In this document: in pieces, positions 63,643 through 64,000 of the stretch
Layout of the letters: each line of letters starts with the position of its first letter
Numbering within the stretch: position 1 is the stretch's first letter
Source of the DNA: Methyloceanibacter stevinii
Lineage (GTDB): Bacteria > Pseudomonadota > Alphaproteobacteria > Rhizobiales > Methyloligellaceae
Direction: 5' to 3'
NCBI RefSeq assembly: GCF_001723355.1
Contig: NZ_LPWE01000013.1
Location: 186,001-250,000, forward strand
DNA length: 64,000 bases
The notes under the pieces: generated by a model
The model's input: the letters and a program-made list of their open reading frames with translations, nothing else
What the model was told of the DNA's origin: nothing
The model's database searches: none
Made by a program: the position numbers and the translations under genes

Positions 63643-64000
63643 ATGGCAATAACTTGCGAAGACTGCAGTCCCTATCTGTCTGTAACGTTGCTTCGTGGCT
63701 CTGGTGGTCAGACTCCCACGTCGGCTCAGCTGCGGACCGCGATGCGCAAGGTTCTCAAGTTGGCGGCAGCGGCACCCAATAGCCGTGTCTCTTCTCGAGA
63801 CTTTAAGATGCCCGCCGCTCCGAAAGGTCTGCCGGACGGATTGGATGTCTCCTGGTTTCACTATGAGGAGCGACGATCCCCATCCTGGTGCCCTGGCGCC
63901 AACCTTGAGGATCGCACCCACCAGGCGGTCTATATCTTCCGGAAAGCGGACCTGGTCGCAATTTGCTTTTCCGATCCTGCCGCCCGCAATACGGCTGTGC
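63643..64000 (+). CDS. Unrecognised protein, N-terminal part, cut by window edge
   Basis: ATG 63643 opens 119 codons to the window end without a stop, divergent from the DUF2235 gene across about 97 bp. It begins MAITCEDCSPYLSVTLLRGS, with helix-rich RTAMRKVLKLAAAAPNSRVS and later LDVSWFHYEERRSPSWCPGA and AVYIFRKADLVAICFSDPAA. Two early cysteines (CEDC) and a W-C pair could bind metal. I do not know the family. No strong ribosome binding site was seen. Its position suggests it belongs to the same module. Confidence 0.5.
   Translation, partial: MAITCEDCSPYLSVTLLRGSGGQTPTSAQLRTAMRKVLKLAAAAPNSRVSSRDFKMPAAPKGLPDGLDVSWFHYEERRSPSWCPGANLEDRTHQAVYIFRKADLVAICFSDPAARNTAV

Noticed and set aside
49612-64000. 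Integrase or transposase for the island
   Set aside because: No protein in this part has a tyrosine or serine recombinase or DDE motif; the mobility gene, if any, lies outside the window.

Overview
The window looks like a chromosomal segment of a GC-rich alphaproteobacterium, most likely Hyphomicrobiales (a Methyloceanibacter/Hyphomicrobium-type organism; genus is inference). Supporting signs are a GAAC-N7-GAAC SOS box before recA, a DUF1476 (F1-ATPase zeta inhibitor) gene, a purC-purS-purQ-purL-bolA-grxD cluster, and many ATGA/GTGA overlapping stop-start junctions.

Layout. 1-8.1 kb: two tandem large type V autotransporters, the second broken by two single-base shifts. 8.2-13 kb: MFS transporter, HU, AI-2E permease and recA. 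13-21 kb: alaS, a cyclic-nucleotide-gated-type K+ channel, icd, a TrmJ-like methyltransferase, a secreted unknown protein and rpsD. 20.8-22.3 kb: DUF2182/DUF1326 pair. 22.4-30.7 kb: purine biosynthesis (purC, S, Q, L and separately purB) with bolA and grxD in the same transcript, ending in a clear intrinsic terminator. 31.6-37.3 kb: a complete branched-chain amino-acid-type ABC transporter (livH-M-G-F, DUF6867, livK). 38-49.5 kb: fatty-acid metabolism (fadE, fadB, thiolase, fadD, an ACP with its own ketosynthase) plus DUF2147 and DUF4336 genes.

From about 49.6 kb to the right end the window enters an accessory island. It starts abruptly inside the last 36 codons of a radC gene. It has a duplicated block of about 597 bp (49612-50207 and 58580-59176), gene remnants (MazE-like, DUF5655-like), a third autotransporter whose C-terminal half matches the first two, a cytoplasmic trypsin-like protease, an excalibur protein, and two paralogous DEAH helicases that share a C-terminal PD-(D/E)XK-like segment. 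The second helicase overlaps a DUF2235 alpha/beta-hydrolase gene by 7 nt. I regard this hydrolase plus helicase-nuclease set as the best candidate for an undescribed, probably defensive, system.

Caveat: at least 16 one- or two-base indels can be recognised from the reading frames, including in recA, alaS, livF, fadE, fadB and the thiolase. Most are single missing bases. This points to residual indel errors in the sequence, so the interrupted genes may be intact in the organism.
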